DNA from: CBDDHT01 sp965227905 | GTDB taxonomy: Bacteria > Pseudomonadota > Alphaproteobacteria > Rhizobiales > Methyloligellaceae | Direction: 5' to 3' | Assembly: GCA_965227905.1 (NCBI GenBank) | Contig: OZ245780.1 | Location: 6,014,001-6,078,000, forward strand | Length of the DNA stretch: 64,000 nucleotides | Shown: piece after piece, positions 60,460 through 64,000 of the stretch | How positions within the stretch are numbered: position 1 is the first letter of the stretch | Layout: each line of letters begins with the position of its first letter | Position numbers and translations under genes: made by a program | The notes under the pieces: generated by a model | The model's input: only the letters and a program-made list of their open reading frames with translations | The model's database searches: none | Told to the model about the DNA's origin: nothing

Positions 60460-61407
60460 CACACTCTCCTTGTTCCTTCGGCAGTGGCCGAAAAAACCTA
60501 AAGCCTCAGCCTTACCTTGAGCTGGTGTCGCCCAAGGCTCTGTCTCGCGCACTGCGGGAAAACGCAGTCCGAAATTGAAAACATTCTCAGGGCAGATATC
60601 GATACATCGCCCGCAGTTGGTGCAGTCCCCGGAGGCGATCACCATGCTGTCGCCTGCGGCGCCCTTCAGGGCCGGCGGAATCACATGGGGCTCGGGGCAG
60701 ACCGCATAACACTCCATACAATTGTCGCAACGCTCGCGATGATCCGCGCGAACACGCAACAGGCTGACTCGACCGATCTGGCTGTAGACCGCACCCATAG
60801 GGCACAGATGTCCGCACCACCCATGCTTCAGGACAAAAAGGTCAAACAGAAAGATCGCGGCAACCAGAAGCCATCCCATGCCCATGCCGAAGATCAGCCC
60901 CCGGTAGAGAAGTGAAACGGGATTGATCAACTCATAGGCCAGCGTGCCGGTGATGCCCGCCAGGACAAGAACCATGGCGACGATCCAGAGGCGCGTATTG
61001 CGCTTAATGTGCGACGAGGATTTCAGCTTGAAGCGACGGCGCAGCCAGTGCGCGGTATCCGTGACCACATTCATCGGGCAGACCCAGGCGCAATAGGAGC
61101 GCCCACCAACGACGAGATAGAAACCAATAACCAGTGCAGCGCCAATCAGGGCAGGGCTGGCCATGCCAAGAAAACCGGCTCCCAGCATCTGGAGGAAAAG
61201 CAGCGGATCCGTCATTGGCACCGTGTCGAGCAGTTGGCTCGAAGCAATGTTGCCCTTCAGGATCCAGATGCCCAGCCATGGCCCGGCGAGAAAGAGACCC
61301 AGAATTGCGATTTGCGTCAGACGCCGGGCAAACAGCCATTTGAAGGCGGCAAACCAGCCTTTTCGTTCGATTGCGGCGCGCCCGAGATCTTCCTCTTTGA
61401 CAAGCAT
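60034..61407 (-). CDS. napH: NapH quinol-dehydrogenase membrane subunit, reading frame continuous with NapB
   Basis: NapH features are in the first 283 residues: four membrane helices, CAWVCPMNVV and CGHLCPMGAV (the paired CxxxCP motifs), and two [4Fe-4S] sets CDNCMECYAVCPEP and CTNCGRCIDICPEN. No stop codon follows; the frame runs for 34 residues of unusual text (TPAQGKAEALGFFGHCRRN) and then through NapB. A TGA one frame over (in GGCTGAGG, near 60508) looks like the normal end of NapH, so a one-base indel may have joined the genes. A real NapH-NapB fusion is also possible: the NapB signal segment would be a fifth helix taking the cytochrome to the periplasm. The ATG at 61407 overlaps the napG stop by 1 nt. 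Confidence 0.85.
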   Translation of the reverse strand: MLVKEEDLGRAAIERKGWFAAFKWLFARRLTQIAILGLFLAGPWLGIWILKGNIASSQLLDTVPMTDPLLFLQMLGAGFLGMASPALIGAALVIGFYLVVGGRSYCAWVCPMNVVTDTAHWLRRRFKLKSSSHIKRNTRLWIVAMVLVLAGITGTLAYELINPVSLLYRGLIFGMGMGWLLVAAIFLFDLFVLKHGWCGHLCPMGAVYSQIGRVSLLRVRADHRERCDNCMECYAVCPEPHVIPPALKGAAGDSMVIASGDCTNCGRCIDICPENVFNFGLRFPAVRETEPWATPAQGKAEALGFFGHCRRNKESVMKQLLTMTIAVFLTFTAIGVAAEKGVISLRGANPLDKDSSAFDRRRQVTKDRGFQRDWKLQPPLVPHKIDKDQVTLQTNTCLNCHGAATYKKEGAPKASDSHYMMVDGKASDMLDMRRYSCNQCHVPQVDAPPLVKNTFGN

Positions 61408-62282
61408 CACTTGGCCTCCGGAATGCCGCGTTTGAGGGTCTCAAGGGCACTCTTGGGTGTGGACTTGTCGGTCGGAGTTGGCGCTTCGATGAGACCGCGA
61501 CCGGTATGATCGTAGGTGACGCCTTCCGGCAGATTGTAACGATGGGTCGGATCCGGACTGACCAGACTGCCGCCCTTCGCCTTTTTCTCCTTCCAACCAA
61601 GCCGGTAATGGTCGCCGATCTCGCCTTTCGCGAGACGCGTGGGGAGGACCTTAATCGCTGCCTCGTCGAGAATGCAGGCACGCTCGCACAGACCGCAGCC
61701 CGTACAGTGCTCGGAACTGACGACGGGTTCGAAAATCGCATGTTTGCCGGAGCGGACATTCGGCCGGAATTCCAGCTTGATCGCTTTTCCGCGTACCGGA
61801 CAGATGTTGAAGCAGACCTCGCAGCGCAACCCTTGAAACGCGATGCAAGACTCCTGGTCGATCAACACTGCCAGGCCCATTTTCGCTTTGGTGATATCCG
61901 TTAACGCATGATCCAATGCGCCGGTCGGGCATGCTGGCACGCAAGGGATATCTTCACACATCTCGCACGGCCCGCTGCGGGCTGTGAAATAGGGCGTACC
62001 CGTTGCGACACTGTCGCCCAGTTCGGCCAGCTTTAGGATGTCGTAGGGACACGCCCGCACACAAAGACCACAACGTACGCAGGCCGCGAGAAACGACTCC
62101 TCGGCCAAGGCGCCCGGTGGGCGGACGGCCTCGGCCGGGAGTGATTTCGCACTCTTGGCATGCATGCCTATAGCGAGACCAACCAAGCCGACTCCACAGA
62201 CGGTCTTGGCTGTATCGGCAAGGAAACGCCGCCGTGAGAGAGCAGCGTCCTTTGCCGATTTTCTTGTCCCTTCTTTGCTCAT
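61407..62282 (-). CDS. napG: NapG ferredoxin-type quinol-dehydrogenase subunit
   Basis: 291 residues. A Tat signal is present (LSRRRFLADTAKTVCGVGLVGL). Four [4Fe-4S] motifs: CVRCGLCVRACPYD, CEMCEDIPCVPACPTG, CEVCFNICPVRG and CTGCGLCERACILDE. NapG with NapH forms a quinol oxidation route to NapB, besides NapC. It ends at the napH start (TGATG) and lies 25 nt behind napA. Confidence 0.93.
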   Translation of the reverse strand: MSKEGTRKSAKDAALSRRRFLADTAKTVCGVGLVGLAIGMHAKSAKSLPAEAVRPPGALAEESFLAACVRCGLCVRACPYDILKLAELGDSVATGTPYFTARSGPCEMCEDIPCVPACPTGALDHALTDITKAKMGLAVLIDQESCIAFQGLRCEVCFNICPVRGKAIKLEFRPNVRSGKHAIFEPVVSSEHCTGCGLCERACILDEAAIKVLPTRLAKGEIGDHYRLGWKEKKAKGGSLVSPDPTHRYNLPEGVTYDHTGRGLIEAPTPTDKSTPKSALETLKRGIPEAK

Positions 62283-62307
62283 GGCATTCCAACCGGTGAA
62301 CCTTAGG

Positions 62308-63999
62308 TCAGGCTTTCATGACCTTGCAGGCACACTTCTTGAAGTCGGTTTCTTTCGACAACGGATCGGTTTGATCGAGCGTTAGCTTGTTGACCAAGCG
62401 GCTCGCATCGAACCAGGCGATGAAGACAAGGCCTTCTGGCGGCTTATTGCGACCGCGGGTGTCGACGCGGGTTGTCAGCTCACCACGACGGGTCGCAACC
62501 TTGACCTTGCTGCCATTGCGCAGTTTGCGCTTCTTGGCATCCTTTGGGTTCATGTAGAGCACAGCGTCCGGAACGGCTCGCAGCAACTCAGGCACTCGCG
62601 CCGTCATAGAACCTGAATGCCAATGCTCGAGAACCCGTCCCGTGCATAGCCACAGATCATATTCCTGATCCGGCGGCTCTGCCGCAGGCTCGTACGGCGC
62701 CGTGATAATGTTGGCACGCCCGTCCGGCTTACCGTAGAAGTTCACCCCTTCGCCTTTTGCGACATGGGGGTCATAACCTTCCCGGAATCGATAAAGAGTC
62801 TCCTTACCATTAATGACCGGCCATCTCAGGCCGCGAGACTTGTGATATGTGTCATAGTCCGCCATCTCGTGGCCCTTCTTCGGGATATCGGGCGCTGAGT
62901 TAAACAGGCGATACTCTTCAAACAGGCCTTTCTGAACGTAGAAGTCGTAAGCCTCGCTCTCGTCATTGTCGTAGCTGTTGCCCGCCTCGTCGGTGACCTT
63001 CGGCTTGGGAAACTTGTTGACGACACCGTTGGCATAGAGGACGTCGAAGAGTGTTTTGCCGCGAAGTTCAGGCTTCTTGGCAATCAACTCTTCTGGCCAG
63101 ACTTCTTCGACCTTGAAGTATTTCGAGAACTCCATGGTCTGCCATACGTCGGAGAAACTTTCGCCCGGTGCTTTCACCTGCTGACGCCAGAACTGCGTAC
63201 GTCGTTCAGCATTCCCGTAGCCGCCCTCTTTTTCCGCCCACATGGCCGTTGGGAGGATTAGGTCGGCGGCCTGGGCCGAGACGGTCGGATAAGGATCGGA
63301 GACGGTGATGAAATTATCGGGGTTCCGCCATCCGGGATACCCCTCGTCGTTCATGTTCGGGGCGGCCTGAAGATTGTTGGTGCACTGCTGCCAATAGCAG
63401 TTCATCTCCCCGTCCTTCATCTTGCGATGCATGAGCACCGCGTGAAAGCCAACCTTCGGATTGATGGTGCCTTCAGGCAGTTGCCAGACCTTCTCTGCGA
63501 ACTTGCGGTGCGCCTCCTTCTTGACGACGAGGTCGGCCGGAAGACGGTGCGCGAATGTACCGACCTCGCGCGCCGTTCCGCAGGCCGATGGCTGTCCGGT
63601 AAGCGAGAAGGGGCTGTTGCCGGGTTCGGCAATTTTGCCCATCAGCAGATGGATGTTGTAGACGAGGCCGTTGACCCAGACACCGCGCGTGTGCTGGTTG
63701 AAGCCCATGGTCCAGTAGGACGAAACCTTCTTCTTCGGATCTGCATATGCTTTCGCCAGTTTCTCCAGTTGATCTGCTGGAACCTTCGAGAGCTTGGACG
63801 CATACTCCAAAGTGTAAGGCGCTACCGACTCGGCATACTCCTCAAAACTGATCTTGCTAAGCTTGCCTTTGGCCCGGTTTTTGGCGGCTTTTTCACGCGG
63901 GTCTTCATCCCGTAGCCCATAGCCGATGTCGGTTGGGGTCTTCGTGAAATTGACGTGCTTTCCAATGAAATCCTTGTCGTAGGCTTTGTTCTGGATGAT
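62308..63999 (-). CDS. napA: Periplasmic nitrate reductase catalytic subunit, C-terminal part (gene runs off the window)
   Basis: 563 codons are visible; the frame is open to the right edge. Typical text: TDIGYGLRDEDPREKAAKN, SSYWTMGFNQHTRGVWVN, NSPFSLTGQPSACGTAREVGTFAHRLPADLVV, DLILPTAMWAEKEGGYGNAERRTQFW and LWLCTGRVLEHWHSGSMTARV, all parts of the Mo-bis-MGD fold. The N-terminal [4Fe-4S] site, the Mo-ligating Cys and the Tat signal lie outside. NapA reduces nitrate to nitrite in the periplasm. Genes napD and napF, if present, would lie upstream. Confidence 0.95.
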   Translation of the reverse strand: MIQNKAYDKDFIGKHVNFTKTPTDIGYGLRDEDPREKAAKNRAKGKLSKISFEEYAESVAPYTLEYASKLSKVPADQLEKLAKAYADPKKKVSSYWTMGFNQHTRGVWVNGLVYNIHLLMGKIAEPGNSPFSLTGQPSACGTAREVGTFAHRLPADLVVKKEAHRKFAEKVWQLPEGTINPKVGFHAVLMHRKMKDGEMNCYWQQCTNNLQAAPNMNDEGYPGWRNPDNFITVSDPYPTVSAQAADLILPTAMWAEKEGGYGNAERRTQFWRQQVKAPGESFSDVWQTMEFSKYFKVEEVWPEELIAKKPELRGKTLFDVLYANGVVNKFPKPKVTDEAGNSYDNDESEAYDFYVQKGLFEEYRLFNSAPDIPKKGHEMADYDTYHKSRGLRWPVINGKETLYRFREGYDPHVAKGEGVNFYGKPDGRANIITAPYEPAAEPPDQEYDLWLCTGRVLEHWHSGSMTARVPELLRAVPDAVLYMNPKDAKKRKLRNGSKVKVATRRGELTTRVDTRGRNKPPEGLVFIAWFDASRLVNKLTLDQTDPLSKETDFKKCACKVMKA

Positions 64000-64000
64000 G

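Overview
The window reads as chromosomal DNA of an alphaproteobacterium, most likely of the Hyphomicrobiales (Rhizobiales) type. The evidence is a polyhydroxybutyrate block (phaB, phaA, phaR) followed by rpmF, mtgA and ispA, a full CtrA-type box upstream of a Flp pilin, a bactofilin, PilZ and EAL proteins, and moderately GC-rich coding. No tRNA, rRNA, CRISPR array, integrase, transposase or phage gene was found, so this looks like an accessory-rich but stable chromosome segment. The genus cannot be named from the sequence.

Layout. 1-12 kb: the 3' end of a TadG-like pilus-assembly gene, prfC, an RTX-type calcium-binding secreted protein, a short phosphate acyltransferase, a membrane antiporter, PilZ, two GFA-type zinc proteins, TerC, bactofilin, a Flp-type pilin and a patatin-like lipase. 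12-21.5 kb: a catabolic-looking cluster. An IclR regulator diverges from an acylating aldehyde dehydrogenase of the SauS (sulfoacetaldehyde dehydrogenase) type, a two-subunit ADP-forming acyl-CoA synthetase and an enolase-superfamily enzyme. An SDR plus a carboxymuconolactone-decarboxylase-like protein converge on these, and an ArsR-SRPBCC-GST operon diverges from that pair. 22-27 kb: cold-shock protein, an M20 peptidase, and a tungstate transporter operon (tupB-tupC-tupA) ending in an HTH/binding-protein-like regulator. 27-40 kb: an APH-like kinase, an AidB-like acyl-CoA dehydrogenase, an SprA-related HEQAH protein, a CaiB/BaiF CoA transferase, hydantoinase/oxoprolinase subunits A and B, an N-carbamoyl-amino-acid hydrolase, cysteine synthase and an SDR. 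40-42 kb: a secreted caspase-like protein with a 140-residue basic repeat tail. 42-51 kb: PHB genes, an EAL protein, and housekeeping rpmF, mtgA, ispA and ispG. 51-59 kb: an FAD monooxygenase, Zur, a macro-domain protein, a DUF1932-type reductase, a photolyase, and an alcohol plus aldehyde dehydrogenase pair. 59-64 kb: a periplasmic nitrate reductase operon in the order napA-G-H-B-C, with napA running off the right edge.

How the genes work together. The 13.6-18.4 kb cluster would turn an aldehyde into its CoA thioester and then into the free acid plus ATP (or run in reverse), under an IclR regulator; substrate unknown. Tup supplies tungstate. Nap needs molybdenum cofactor, haem and quinol-linked electron flow through NapC and NapGH. 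PhaA/PhaB with PhaR store acetyl-CoA as PHB, and the phosphate acyltransferase could feed the same acetyl-CoA pool.

The most interesting points are the SauS/SucCD-like/enolase gene set with its inverted-repeat operator, the caspase-like protein with its repeat tail, the NapH reading frame that runs without a stop into NapB, the phased TTAA array between bactofilin and pilin, and the regulator and inverted repeat of the tungstate operon.
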